Of a stretch of DNA of 64,000 nucleotides, positions 6,966-16,450 are shown piece after piece. A program made the position numbers and the translations under genes. Below the pieces are notes generated by a model that saw only the letters and a list, made by a program, of their open reading frames with translations, did no database searches and was not told the DNA's origin. Origin of the DNA: Cyclobacteriaceae bacterium (GTDB taxonomy: Bacteria; Bacteroidota; Bacteroidia; Cytophagales; Cyclobacteriaceae); contig JAIBBC010000001.1 in the NCBI GenBank assembly GCA_019694875.1, forward strand, positions 62,001-126,000, given 5' to 3'. Within the stretch, counting starts at the first letter, position 1; each line of letters opens with the position of its first letter.

Positions 6966-9900
6966 TTAGAAAGAAGCTTTAACACTAAATCCGAAACTTC
7001 GTGTGGTAGGCCCGGCTGCGAACTCACCCAGATCGCTGACAATGTCGTTACCAAAAGTTGTTACTTCCGGATCAATAAAATTGTTCTCGCGCGGAGTCCA
7101 TAACAACAAATTACGGCCCACCAGACTTACGTTAACTGACTTGAAAGGTGTTCTTGCCAGTACTGCACGGGGTAAGCGATAGTTAAGCGCCAACTCTCTT
7201 AGCTTGATATACGAGCGATCCAGAAAAAACTGTTTGGTGGTGTGATTATTACTCGGGTTCCAATAAGTAGAAACGTTACCAACACTAACCGGAGTTGTAT
7301 TCTCTATGTATACAGGCTCCCCATTGTCATCGACTTGTGGTTTGCCAGTGCCGGGATCGATCGGCTGATAAACTGAATTTGGTACGATGAACGGTTGACG
7401 GTCGTTGTATAGTGTTTCTCTCGAGTTTCCAACAAACGTTGTAAGACGTTTTGTATAGGAGTAAATTAAACCACCCTGACGGATATCAAGACCGATCGAC
7501 AAGGTCAGGTTTTTATACGTGAACTGATTGTTAACCCCAACGATAAACTTCGCCTGGGAATTTCCAAGACGCACGTTTTCCGGACTGTTTATCGGTATAC
7601 CGTTGCTCGCAGAAACAACAACATTCCCGTTTTTATCATGCACAACATCCGGAACGTAGAATGTTCCCAGCGGCTGGCCGACTTCAGCCACGTACGTAAA
7701 GCCATAAACACCGCCAAGGGTAACCCTATCAAGCCCATCGGCAAGTGCAAGAACTTTATTGTTGTTTTTGGTAAAATTAAAAGATGTTGTCCACGTGAAA
7801 TTCTTTGTGCTCACGGGAACGGCTGTGACTAGCAATTCGATACCCCGGTTTTGTATCTCTCCGAAATTCAGCGTCTTGAAGCCGTATCCCGTTGACGTTG
7901 GGAATGGAACAGGATAAATCTGATTTACGGTACGTTTATCGTAAACAGCCACATCAAATCCAAGGCGGTCATGAAAGAATTGTACGTTCGCACCGATCTC
8001 AACTTCCGTAGAAAGTTCAGGCTTCAGGTTTTTGTTTCCGAGGGTATTCGAAATTTCAAAGGCATTAACCCCACCCAGCGGGAAATTTATGTCGCCAAAG
8101 GGTAGTGATATTCCACCGTTCGCCAATGTTGTGTAAACGCTGTAAACGGGTGCGTCTTTACCGGTTCGACCAATCGCTGCGCGAAGTTTACCGCTTGAAA
8201 ACGGACCCGTGAGCTTAAATGCATCAACAAACGAAAAACTGATATTGGCACTTGGATAAAAAAATGAATTGTGATTTTGAGGCAACGTAGAAGACCAGTC
8301 GTTTCTTGCCTGAAGTGTTAAAAACAGATATTCGTTATACCCCAGTGTTGCCTGGCCATATAAACCCAACAACCGTGTTTTGGATTCGTTCGTATAGGCA
8401 ACCGGATCGGCATCACTGTTTGACAGATTATAAAATTTTGGAATCGTTAAACCGGAAACAGAAGCATTGAAGTCCTTGAAATAGCGTTCCTGAATGCTGT
8501 AGCCCGCCAATGCCTGCAACGATAGTCTATCAGTCAGGTTTCGGTTCGCGGAAACGATAAAGTCGCCATACAATTCCCGGGCAAATTTTCTCACCTCTTC
8601 AACTCTGCCGGCAACTTGTGTCTGACCTGCGTTTGGGCTGTTCGGATCTGTGCGGGCTATCGCGATCCAATCCAGCAGCTGAGAATTAGCAATATCTCCG
8701 CCTACGCGCGTTGTGGCTTTTATCCAATCTGTAAATTCATAGTCGACCTGAGCGTTTCCAAATACGCGGTTCTCCTCATAGTCATTCCCATTTTCATGCA
8801 GTACGAAGTAAGGGTTGGTGGCGTACAGGGTAAAGTAATTATCGAGGTTATTGAACTTGTTGTGATAATCTTTAAAATCAACAATACTCATATCCACAGG
8901 AATTTGAATGATTTCCTGATACATCGTAGCACCTGCTCCGCCCTGCCCTGTTGTGATGTACTTGCTTTTCTTATTTACATAGTTGACAGAATACGAAGTG
9001 AATAATTTCTTGCCGGTTGTAGAGCCGCGAAAAGAGAGCGTATTGCGTTTGTAAGAATCATTATCTGCCGGTACAATTCCATCCTCCTGAACGTTGCTGT
9101 ATGACAGGTAGTAAGTGGCTTTGTCAGTCCCTCCGCTTATGGCCAAGGTGTTGATAAACGATTTGCCTACGTCATAGAAATCTTTCAGATTATTCTTCTG
9201 AGCCTTAAAAGGCTTGATTTGTTGCGAATCGTCTACCACGTTTCCCCACAAACGGTCCTTGCCATCAAGCTTAGGGCCCCAGCTTCCGTTTTCTTCAAAA
9301 GCAAAATGACCATTCCAGCCTTGCCCAAAAACAGTTTGCCGGTCAGGCAAACGAAGTGGCGTTGAAAATGTCGATGAAGACGTGAAATCAACGTTTACAC
9401 CAGAGCCTGCTTTGCCTCTCTTGGTAGTAATCATAATAACTCCCGAAGCAGCCCGTGAGCCATACAATGATGCAGCCGATGCACCTTTTAACACGGTTAT
9501 TTCTGCGATATCATCAGGGTTAATGTCATTGGCCCGGTTACCAAAGTCCTGCGTACGGTTAACGGTATTAGAAGGATCGAAGAAGTTACCGGCTGAATTA
9601 TTAATCGGAACACCATCCACGACATACAACGGGTTGTTGCCGCCACTTAATGAAGTATATCCCCGGATAACCACTTTAGTGGAAGCACCCGGAGCACCAG
9701 ACGCGGTTGAAATTTGAACACCGGCAACTTTACCCTGCAGCGAAGCCATTACATTGGTTGATCGGCCTCTTGTGATGTCTTCCGAGTTAACCTTGGTAGT
9801 TGCATAGCCAAGACTCTTAGCAGATCGTTCAAAGCCAAGCCCCGTAACCACTACCTCCGCCAGCTGACTTGCATCGGCTGTCATGACTACGTCAATTACA

Positions 9901-10181
9901 TTTTCCGGCCGATCCTTCAATTGAATTTCCTGCGTTTTCATTCCAATGAAAGTGAACACAAGAACGGCTCCTTCGATGTCAGACGGGCTTATGGAGAGTG
10001 AATACTTTCCTTCGGCATCCGTGATGCCTCCGATCGTTGTTCCTTTAACAACTACACTTACACCAGGTAAAGTAGCACCGTCTTCTGCCGAGGTGACCTT
10101 ACCCAGAACAATCCTGTCCTGCGCCCAAGTCACTGCCACGAGCATCAGGAACATGATGTTCATCAGTAAAATTTTCTTCAT
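6966..10181 (-). CDS. susC: SusC/RagA-family TonB-linked outer-membrane transporter
   Basis: A 1071-residue TonB-dependent channel. The signal peptide ends at AWA (residues 1-20); a carboxypeptidase-regulatory-like domain follows at about 22-100 (GKVTSAEDGATLPGVSVVVKG); then the plug, including the SusC signature around VAGVQISTASGAPG and the box PLYVVDGVPINNS at roughly 185-197; the rest is a 22-strand-type barrel ending in Phe (FGFSVKASF). With SusD it imports large nutrients through the outer membrane using TonB energy. It is the first gene of a five-gene leftward operon. The only sensor nearby is the propeller kinase at 11.9-14.8 kb, so control by that system is plausible but not shown. 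Confidence 0.95.
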   Translation of the reverse strand: MKKILLMNIMFLMLVAVTWAQDRIVLGKVTSAEDGATLPGVSVVVKGTTIGGITDAEGKYSLSISPSDIEGAVLVFTFIGMKTQEIQLKDRPENVIDVVMTADASQLAEVVVTGLGFERSAKSLGYATTKVNSEDITRGRSTNVMASLQGKVAGVQISTASGAPGASTKVVIRGYTSLSGGNNPLYVVDGVPINNSAGNFFDPSNTVNRTQDFGNRANDINPDDIAEITVLKGASAASLYGSRAASGVIMITTKRGKAGSGVNVDFTSSSTFSTPLRLPDRQTVFGQGWNGHFAFEENGSWGPKLDGKDRLWGNVVDDSQQIKPFKAQKNNLKDFYDVGKSFINTLAISGGTDKATYYLSYSNVQEDGIVPADNDSYKRNTLSFRGSTTGKKLFTSYSVNYVNKKSKYITTGQGGAGATMYQEIIQIPVDMSIVDFKDYHNKFNNLDNYFTLYATNPYFVLHENGNDYEENRVFGNAQVDYEFTDWIKATTRVGGDIANSQLLDWIAIARTDPNSPNAGQTQVAGRVEEVRKFARELYGDFIVSANRNLTDRLSLQALAGYSIQERYFKDFNASVSGLTIPKFYNLSNSDADPVAYTNESKTRLLGLYGQATLGYNEYLFLTLQARNDWSSTLPQNHNSFFYPSANISFSFVDAFKLTGPFSSGKLRAAIGRTGKDAPVYSVYTTLANGGISLPFGDINFPLGGVNAFEISNTLGNKNLKPELSTEVEIGANVQFFHDRLGFDVAVYDKRTVNQIYPVPFPTSTGYGFKTLNFGEIQNRGIELLVTAVPVSTKNFTWTTSFNFTKNNNKVLALADGLDRVTLGGVYGFTYVAEVGQPLGTFYVPDVVHDKNGNVVVSASNGIPINSPENVRLGNSQAKFIVGVNNQFTYKNLTLSIGLDIRQGGLIYSYTKRLTTFVGNSRETLYNDRQPFIVPNSVYQPIDPGTGKPQVDDNGEPVYIENTTPVSVGNVSTYWNPSNNHTTKQFFLDRSYIKLRELALNYRLPRAVLARTPFKSVNVSLVGRNLLLWTPRENNFIDPEVTTFGNDIVSDLGEFAAGPTTRSFGFSVKASF

Positions 10182-10204
10182 AGATTTTAGTTTGGTTAAA
10201 ACAC

Positions 10205-10221
10205 CTCAATACTTTATTGAG
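10205..10221 (-). repeat. Small inverted repeat in the susC leader
   Basis: CTCAATA at 10205-10211 and TATTGAG at 10215-10221 are a perfect seven-base inverted repeat with a three-base loop, ending 24 bases before the susC start codon. It could fold in the mRNA near the ribosome-binding region or serve as an operator. It may also be chance in AT-rich DNA. Confidence 0.3.
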
Positions 10222-10516
10222 TATTTCAAAAGTGTTAAGGAGCGCGATAAAAGAAATCACACCCGCGAGGTGATTAATTGCTGTGGCCTGAGCATAAATC
10301 GAAATAGGATTGGATTTGATGCGAAACCATGGACAGTCGAACGGAGCGCATAACACACACTTCGGTACGCGAAAAGCTTATGATGTTATCGGAAAGGACC
10401 GTATGTTATCACAAAAAGTTCACCCTCACAGAGTGACGCTTTCTAGTATCGCATCGTTGTACCTTGCCAGAGGCAGATTTCTTCATAAGGTTTAGGATGA
10501 AATATTGTCTGCCAGC

Positions 10517-10541
10517 AAAAAGCCCCTGACGGGGCTTTTTT
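10517..10541 (-). terminator. Rho-independent terminator after the NarL regulator gene
   Basis: AAAAAGCCCC-TGA-CGGGGCTTTTTT is a perfect hairpin flanked by A and T runs, so it can act in both directions. It lies 22 bases downstream of the regulator stop at 10563 and separates that operon from susC. Confidence 0.85.
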
Positions 10542-10562
10542 ATATTCAATGACTGTCAATTC

Positions 10563-11213
10563 CTATCGCGTAATAATTTTCTTTTCAAATCCGATTGATA
10601 CTGCTTCGGCTTTTGTATTCGCCTGAAGTTTCCTGTAAATGTTTCGCGTGTGAACTTTGGTTGTTTCTTTTGAAATCGAAAGCTCCTCCGCGATTTGCGT
10701 ATAGGTCTTGCCGCCTGCGATCAATTGCAGTACCTCTGTTTCCCTTCGTGTAAGCAGATTACTTCCGGAAGCATAGAATTCCTTTACAACCATGCGAGCA
10801 ATGCGAGAACTCATAGGGGCCCCGCCCTTCCCGATTTCATCGAGTGCATTAAGCAGTTCCATATAGTTGGAACTTTTTGAAATATATCCGGACGCACCAT
10901 TTTTTAACGATTCAAATACAACCTTGCTGTCCTCATAAACAGTCATAATAACCACTTCGATATACGGCAGCACTTTCTTAATTTGAAATGTACCCTCCAC
11001 TCCGTTGATGCCCGGTAATCCTACATCCATAATTACAATATCGGGTAACACTTTATAGATGTCCTTCAACAGGGCTTCAACATTTCCATAGGTAGCTGCG
11101 GTTTCGTATCCCCTTGAGCCATTGATAATGATCTGATAGGCCTCCCGGATGCCGGGATCGTCCTCAACAATCACAACTTTTTTCTTCACCGGAATTCTTT
11201 CGTCTGTACGCAT
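10563..11213 (-). CDS. NarL/FixJ-type response regulator (second of a tandem pair)
   Basis: A 216-residue two-component regulator. The receiver has the acidic pair EDD at residues 17-19, the phosphoacceptor Asp63 in IMDVGLPG, and the conserved Lys in ISKSS. The LuxR-type helix-turn-helix covers about 150-210 (LTRRETEVLQLIAGGKTYTQIAEELSISKETTKVHTRNIYRKL). It carries a linker GGAPMSSRIARM that it shares with the neighbouring regulator and with the one at 55.1 kb. It lies 54 bases downstream of its tandem paralogue and on the same strand as the propeller kinase, so all three probably form one operon and the kinase may phosphorylate both. Confidence 0.92.
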   Translation of the reverse strand: MRTDERIPVKKKVVIVEDDPGIREAYQIIINGSRGYETAATYGNVEALLKDIYKVLPDIVIMDVGLPGINGVEGTFQIKKVLPYIEVVIMTVYEDSKVVFESLKNGASGYISKSSNYMELLNALDEIGKGGAPMSSRIARMVVKEFYASGSNLLTRRETEVLQLIAGGKTYTQIAEELSISKETTKVHTRNIYRKLQANTKAEAVSIGFEKKIITR

Positions 11214-11267
11214 CGTAATACAATACTAGGTTGGTTGTTCGTGTACTATCTATTTCCACAAGTTTGA

Positions 11268-11909
11268 TTAAACGAGTTTTTGCTCGCGGGCCTTTACCAC
11301 GGCATCGGAACGATTATTCACCTGAAGCTTTCCATATATATGCTTAATGTGGGTTTTAATTGTATCGATACTCACCGACAGCTCCCGCGCGATGTAGTCA
11401 GCTGTTTTACCTTGCGCCAGACTTTTGATCACATCTGTTTCCCGATCGGTAAGGGGCGATTTCGGATTCTTGTGAAACGAACGGATAATCATATGGGCTA
11501 TTTTTGAACTCATCGGAGCACCTCCTGTAAACGCTTCGTTGATAGCTTCAATCAACTGGATGTGATTTGAATCTTTTGTGATGTAGCCAATGGCGCCCGC
11601 GCAAAAAGCCTCGAAGACGCTTTCCGGATCGTCATGCACGGTTAGTACAACAACTTTTACAGCTGAGAGCTTTTGTTTGATTTTGAGTATTCCCTCCAGC
11701 CCGCTCATCCCGGGCAACGATAGATCCATCAATACCAAATCCGGGTGATCTCTCACAATTTTCCTGAGCGCCTCCTCGCAGCGCGAGTATGTAGCAACAA
11801 CAAAATACTCTTCCAGGCTGCGAACGATCATCTCGTAAGCGTTTCGCAAATCCTCGTTGTCTTCGATAATAACAATTCTTCTGATTAATCCTGCTCTAAA
11901 ATCGCCCAT
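11268..11909 (-). CDS. NarL/FixJ-type response regulator (first of a tandem pair)
   Basis: A two-component regulator of about 213 residues. The receiver begins RRIVIIEDNEDLRNAY, has the phosphoacceptor Asp in LMDLSLPG and the Lys in ITKDS; the C-terminal LuxR-type domain reads LTDRETDVIKSLAQGKTADYIARELSVS. The frame opens at 11939, but ATGs at 11909 (MGDFRAG) and 11915 are closer to a normal receiver start and overlap the kinase gene by 14-20 bases instead of 44; I chose 11909. The overlap indicates translational coupling with the kinase. It shares the GGAPMSSKIAHM linker with its paralogue downstream. Confidence 0.92.
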   Translation of the reverse strand: MGDFRAGLIRRIVIIEDNEDLRNAYEMIVRSLEEYFVVATYSRCEEALRKIVRDHPDLVLMDLSLPGMSGLEGILKIKQKLSAVKVVVLTVHDDPESVFEAFCAGAIGYITKDSNHIQLIEAINEAFTGGAPMSSKIAHMIIRSFHKNPKSPLTDRETDVIKSLAQGKTADYIARELSVSIDTIKTHIKHIYGKLQVNNRSDAVVKAREQKLV

Positions 11910-14802
11910 GCCCATATACGTTAAATGACAGAATAACACATGTTCCGCCTCCTAAACCACCGGTAACTACAACTTTCCCGTTAATTCTTGCGGCACGGAG
12001 CTGCATATTCTTTAATCCATTACCCCTTCCACTGCCCGAAAAACCTACTCCATCGTCTTTCACTTCAATCGTGTATTTTCCACCCTGATTATTTGCACTG
12101 AAATAAATGTTGTGTGCCCTGGCGTGTTTAAGTGTGTTAGTCATTGCCTCTTTAATAATTAGAATTATGTTTCGGTTGTAGCCATCCGGAAGGGTTATCC
12201 GGAAAGCGTCTGAGAGAATTTCGTCTTCAACATGAAATTTTATATTGTTTTTTTCGAAGTAGTCCGCGCCAAAATCACGGAGGTAGGCAATAACCTCTTT
12301 TAGATTATTAGATTCGAAATCGATTGACCAGATGAAATCCTTGGTACCGTGATAAATAGCGTGCGCATGCTTCTCAAAAAAATCGAACACCGAATTCAGT
12401 CGGCCTTCCGGATATGTTATTTTCATCAGGCTTGCCTGGGTTAACATGTTGGCGAGGCGATTGCCCATTTCATCGTGAAAATCCATCGACATCTGTTTTT
12501 TAAGGCGAATCGATTCCTCAACCCGTAACTGTTCTTGAAATCTAAGCTTCCGCAATCGCCTCATGGTACCGGCTTGAATGGCAGTCACCACCGCAACCCC
12601 TGCCGACATCAGCACGAGACCATAAAACAAGGGGGTTTGCCAAAAGGCAGGTTGGATAACAAACGTGTATTCAGCGACAGAACCCATTACTTTATTTTCG
12701 CTCACCGACTGCACTTTAAAAGTATATCGACCTGGCGCGAGGTTTGAATACGACACGATTTGGGAGCTTCCAGGAATCGACCAACCCTCGTCAAGGCCAT
12801 CCATCGTATAGGAGAATTGCGTGTTATAAGGATTGGAAAGACTGGTTGATGAAAACTGAAACGTTACATAGTTCTCACTATGTTTCAGTTCCGGGTTAAC
12901 CGGCAATTGAAATAACCCTGCCTGAGGCCCTATCCACTTGGTCCCCCGAAATGTAACATGGGTAAGATATGTTGAGGGCGGTGATAAATCTATCAGTTCA
13001 TCTTTCTCGTGGTACTGATACGCGCCATCAACAGTTCCAATAAATATTCCGCGTCCTGATATTGAAACGCTGGCATTGGCATACAATTCTTCACCATTGA
13101 AACCGTCTATTTTTCCATACTTCTTAACGTGGTAAACCGAATCATCTTTTAGAGTCACTTTGAATAACCCATCGTTCGATCCTACAATAAAGTGCTGAGC
13201 ATCGATGAATTCAATCAATAGAATATTAGAGAGGTATGGGCTGAGATTAATTGACTTCCGGTATGCGAGAGTCGAATCGAGAAAAACAACTTCCGGAAAT
13301 TCACCCGTTACGACATATTCGAGCGGAGCCAGCTGGCGCATAACATATACTGTTGATCGATTCAGCTTTTCAGGCCCAACCTGGGCAAGACTATCACCCT
13401 CCAACTTCATAAGACCCGCCATCATGCCCGTTACGTAAACAGATCGGTTGATCACAATGGGGCAACTCAGAGAAACCGGATAACCCAGCACCTTCTTTGC
13501 ATAGTATTTCACACATGCACCTTCAATTATGTAAAGCCCACGATGCGTTGCCAGGATTATCGAGTCTCCGAAACTGGTTATTCCATTGACGTCCAAATCA
13601 GGAGTACCGGATGGAAAAACAGATTTTCCTTCCCCATCAATTTTAAAAGAGCCACGCCTGAGCGTCCCGGCAAAAAGACCCGCTTGATTGTAGTAAAGAC
13701 TGGCTACAGGCGTGTTCATAAGAATCGGCTTGTCGTAGCCAATAATCCCGTGGTTATAGGTCCCGAAGACTATTTTCCGGCTAGCGGGAATTTGCACCAT
13801 TGATGTTATGTCAATCCCAGCGGTTAGTGGGATTTTGTTCCATGCATGTTGCTTATACTTTGCAATGCCTATAACATCGATAGATACCCAGATGCTTTTG
13901 TCTTTATCCTGGAACAAGAAAATTGCATCGTTCTTAAGGTCGCTGGAGTCTGCAACCCAACGCACTGCATTTTCCTGATCAATAACGAATAACTTACCGC
14001 TCATGATTCCCCATATCCAACCCCGCTCGTCAACCGTAAGCTTGCTGATGAAATCTCTGTTGGTCATACCGGGAATGGCAACAACTTCACTTCCCGATCG
14101 ACTAAATCTCTCAACTCCTGACGATGAACCCACAACAAATGCATTTTTACTGATTTGATGAATGGCATGGACTTGTTTTTTTGTTGCCCAAGGGGTTGTT
14201 TCCGGCATAAACTCAGCACGCTTGACATCAGAAAACAACTTGCCCTGACTATTGAAGAAGCATAGCACACCACTCTCTGACGTATAATGTCCGATCACAC
14301 CGTGTAAGGCCTGCTGGATGTCTTTTCGAAAGACCAAGGAATCATTCCGAAGCGTGAAGACATCGCCCTTGTGGTCAGTGACCCAAACATTATCATCACC
14401 ATCGAGAAACAGGTCAGCCAGCGTGCCCATGAGCATGTTACCCCCATGTGGCACAACTTTGGACTCGCGACCATTAAAACAAATGAGTCCGATGTTTGAA
14501 AGTACCCAAACCCGGCCGCGACTATCGGCCTGAACTCTTAACGCATAAATTGTTGCATTGGGATCATCGGTATAAATCTTATACTCCTGGAATGACTTTC
14601 CATCAAAACGGTAGATAGACCGGGTCATGGTTCCAAGCCAGAGGTTACCGGTATTGTCTTGTGAAATACTTACCACCTGTGAATGAAGTAGCCCTTCCTG
14701 CTGGCCGAATTTCACAAAGGAAAACTCCTGTGCCAGTACATGCGTTGACCAGAACATCAACGACATAGATAAAATGGTCACATGAATCAGCTTCATGGAC
14801 AC
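11896..14802 (-). CDS. Sensor histidine kinase with periplasmic two-component-regulator propeller
   Basis: A 968-residue membrane sensor. A signal peptide (to about 24) is followed by repeated Reg_prop blades (for example GNLWLGTMTRSIYRFDG, GRVWVLSNIGLICFNG) forming periplasmic propellers to about residue 650, a Y_Y_Y domain (FSYTMDGLDEGW ... GRYTFKVQS) near 690-745, one membrane helix at about 747-765, an H-box MDFHDEMGNRLA with His776, an N-box KEAMTNTLKHA at about 884-894 and DDGVGF at about 916-921. The periplasmic part is of the type used by hybrid two-component sensors of Bacteroidota nutrient loci, but here the kinase ends after HATPase_c and the outputs are two separate NarL regulators. 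The ligand is unknown; the neighbouring SusC/SusD operon is a reasonable target. Confidence 0.92.
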   Translation of the reverse strand: MSMKLIHVTILSMSLMFWSTHVLAQEFSFVKFGQQEGLLHSQVVSISQDNTGNLWLGTMTRSIYRFDGKSFQEYKIYTDDPNATIYALRVQADSRGRVWVLSNIGLICFNGRESKVVPHGGNMLMGTLADLFLDGDDNVWVTDHKGDVFTLRNDSLVFRKDIQQALHGVIGHYTSESGVLCFFNSQGKLFSDVKRAEFMPETTPWATKKQVHAIHQISKNAFVVGSSSGVERFSRSGSEVVAIPGMTNRDFISKLTVDERGWIWGIMSGKLFVIDQENAVRWVADSSDLKNDAIFLFQDKDKSIWVSIDVIGIAKYKQHAWNKIPLTAGIDITSMVQIPASRKIVFGTYNHGIIGYDKPILMNTPVASLYYNQAGLFAGTLRRGSFKIDGEGKSVFPSGTPDLDVNGITSFGDSIILATHRGLYIIEGACVKYYAKKVLGYPVSLSCPIVINRSVYVTGMMAGLMKLEGDSLAQVGPEKLNRSTVYVMRQLAPLEYVVTGEFPEVVFLDSTLAYRKSINLSPYLSNILLIEFIDAQHFIVGSNDGLFKVTLKDDSVYHVKKYGKIDGFNGEELYANASVSISGRGIFIGTVDGAYQYHEKDELIDLSPPSTYLTHVTFRGTKWIGPQAGLFQLPVNPELKHSENYVTFQFSSTSLSNPYNTQFSYTMDGLDEGWSIPGSSQIVSYSNLAPGRYTFKVQSVSENKVMGSVAEYTFVIQPAFWQTPLFYGLVLMSAGVAVVTAIQAGTMRRLRKLRFQEQLRVEESIRLKKQMSMDFHDEMGNRLANMLTQASLMKITYPEGRLNSVFDFFEKHAHAIYHGTKDFIWSIDFESNNLKEVIAYLRDFGADYFEKNNIKFHVEDEILSDAFRITLPDGYNRNIILIIKEAMTNTLKHARAHNIYFSANNQGGKYTIEVKDDGVGFSGSGRGNGLKNMQLRAARINGKVVVTGGLGGGTCVILSFNVYGHGRF

Positions 14803-15127
14803 AAAAAATTATTTGCACGAATACTCCTCATTCCAACCATAACCACGTTAACGCGCGAACTCAGGGGTTGCTAAATCAAACGTGGCGGGCGCAATTGGTG
14901 TTTGTATTTTACACGAGCAGCTATTAATTGATGTAAGCCGCAAATGGAATGAGTGAACTCACCTTGCGGGGGTGAATATTGTCGGGCAGGGCGCTAAATA
15001 CTCTACAGCGCTTAGGCAGGGTTGCAAACCGGATATAACTCTATAATTATCGAGAGTGCCGGGCCGTATTGTGTATTACTTTAACGAAGCCATATCAATC
15101 ACGAACCAGCACTTTTCAGATAAGGTG
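14803..15127. other. Intergenic region, no gene seen
   Basis: About 325 bases between the kinase start and the stop of the lipoprotein gene, both leftward. It should contain the kinase-operon promoter and the lipoprotein terminator, but I found no clear U-run hairpin and no good TTTG-N19-TAnnTTTG pair. Confidence 0.5.
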
Positions 15128-16396
15128 TTAAATTGGATCCATCAGGCTAATGAATGAAGCATACGTTCCCGAATAACTGGCTCGGTCTCCAAATAAACCT
15201 TCGGGAAACTCGGTTACGGTGTATACTCTTCCATTGTAATACTCCATGTCTTCACAGCCATATAACCAATTCTTGTTATTATACCCATGTGGATTGCTTG
15301 TGGTCCCAGTAAAGAAATCCGTGATCACCAATGGATCAGCAAAGATATTAGCATACCTGATCACGAGTAATTGATACGTCTCATCCTGATAAGATCGATT
15401 CATAATCAGCACATTATCCTTTATGATCGCTCCCTGAATCCGCGTTAACTCCTGACCGATCTCATCCCCGCTGGGGAAAACCGGATCAATTTGCGGGTAA
15501 ATACGGGAAGCATTTGTCTGAATGGTAGGAAACGAATAACTGGTGTTTGTAACCGGCAAAGTCCAAATCATCGATTTACCTCCGCTTGAATAACTCGAAC
15601 TAACGGTACTATAAAAATTACCCACTACAAAATGATTGACCGAATCGATCAGCGTCTGCGACAGGTACGATGCTTTAGCCCCTGAGTCGGTATCGAAAAT
15701 AATTTCGCCCACCTGTGGCAGCATAAAAGTGTATTCGTAGATGAAGTTCTGACCACTCGCAACATCCGGATCAGACGGCTTAATGATTTTATAGATTTTA
15801 TTGAGATCAAAAACCAGTATCGATGCACTATTTGCCATGTACAAGTAATGGCCGACCACAGTCAGTCCGCTGGCGTGAGAATCGATATGTTTGAACTTAT
15901 TGGTTTGCGTGGTATGGAGCTGTACTGGAACAATATTAAAATACTTGCCCTGACTTAAATCCGCAATGGTGAGCTTACAGTTATCTTCCCAGGTCGATTC
16001 ACTTGTAAAATACCATCCATGAATGACATAGTTTCCATAGTTTGCAAGGCCCTGAGGTCGCCTGGTATTTTTCTGCTCGTTAGTGCCAAACTTAAACTTG
16101 TTAAGACTCACGAGTTTGGTAGTGGTAGAGTTGAGCCCACTCTGCAGTGCATCGCCTTCCGCAAAGACCTGCGAAACGGTTTTTGATGTTCTGCCAGAGA
16201 ATGCGCTTTGCACGGTACTCGTAACATCGGTTGTACTAATCGTTATCTTGTCCAGAATACCGGTTCTAGCCAAGGGGAGATTATTCGGAGTTGTAGTTTT
16301 GGAAGTTACGGGAACATCTTCCGATTCGCAATTACCCAGCGCAAGTACCAAAAGCAAAAGCAACAAGGTACGCGTAGTGAAGGTTACGATTTTCAT
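15128..16396 (-). CDS. Lipoprotein with propeller-like repeats, function unknown
   Basis: A 422-residue lipoprotein with lipobox LGNC (Cys at residue 23) followed by a Ser/Thr-rich linker. The body contains recurring short beta segments with Gly and aromatic residues (NYGNYVIHGWYF, LTVVGHYLYMANSASILVFDL, NHFVVGNFYS, YYNGRVYTVTEFPEGLFGD) that look like blades of a beta-propeller, as in surface proteins that track a substrate-dependent shape. No catalytic motif is evident. It is alone in its transcription unit: 54 bases separate it from the alcohol dehydrogenase upstream on the same strand, so co-transcription is possible. Confidence 0.65.
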   Translation of the reverse strand: MKIVTFTTRTLLLLLLVLALGNCESEDVPVTSKTTTPNNLPLARTGILDKITISTTDVTSTVQSAFSGRTSKTVSQVFAEGDALQSGLNSTTTKLVSLNKFKFGTNEQKNTRRPQGLANYGNYVIHGWYFTSESTWEDNCKLTIADLSQGKYFNIVPVQLHTTQTNKFKHIDSHASGLTVVGHYLYMANSASILVFDLNKIYKIIKPSDPDVASGQNFIYEYTFMLPQVGEIIFDTDSGAKASYLSQTLIDSVNHFVVGNFYSTVSSSYSSGGKSMIWTLPVTNTSYSFPTIQTNASRIYPQIDPVFPSGDEIGQELTRIQGAIIKDNVLIMNRSYQDETYQLLVIRYANIFADPLVITDFFTGTTSNPHGYNNKNWLYGCEDMEYYNGRVYTVTEFPEGLFGDRASYSGTYASFISLMDPI

Positions 16397-16450
16397 GAGA
16401 TTTATGTGTTTAAAGTCCTAATGACAACGTTCGGGCAGCTTATTTATTTC

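Larger units (their letters stand above)
10182..10562. other. Intergenic region upstream of susC
   Basis: About 380 bases with no convincing gene. It holds the leader of the susC operon, a small hairpin at 10205-10221 and the terminator at 10517-10541. Short open frames on both strands here are not supported by any start context or family resemblance. No clean TTTG/TAnnTTTG promoter pair was found for susC; CACTTTTG at 10227-10234 (minus strand) is a seven-of-eight match to the -7 box. Confidence 0.6.

Noticed and set aside
10099-10495. Short open frames in the susC upstream region
   Set aside because: No start context, family likeness or consistent codon use; the region is better read as a leader and promoter.
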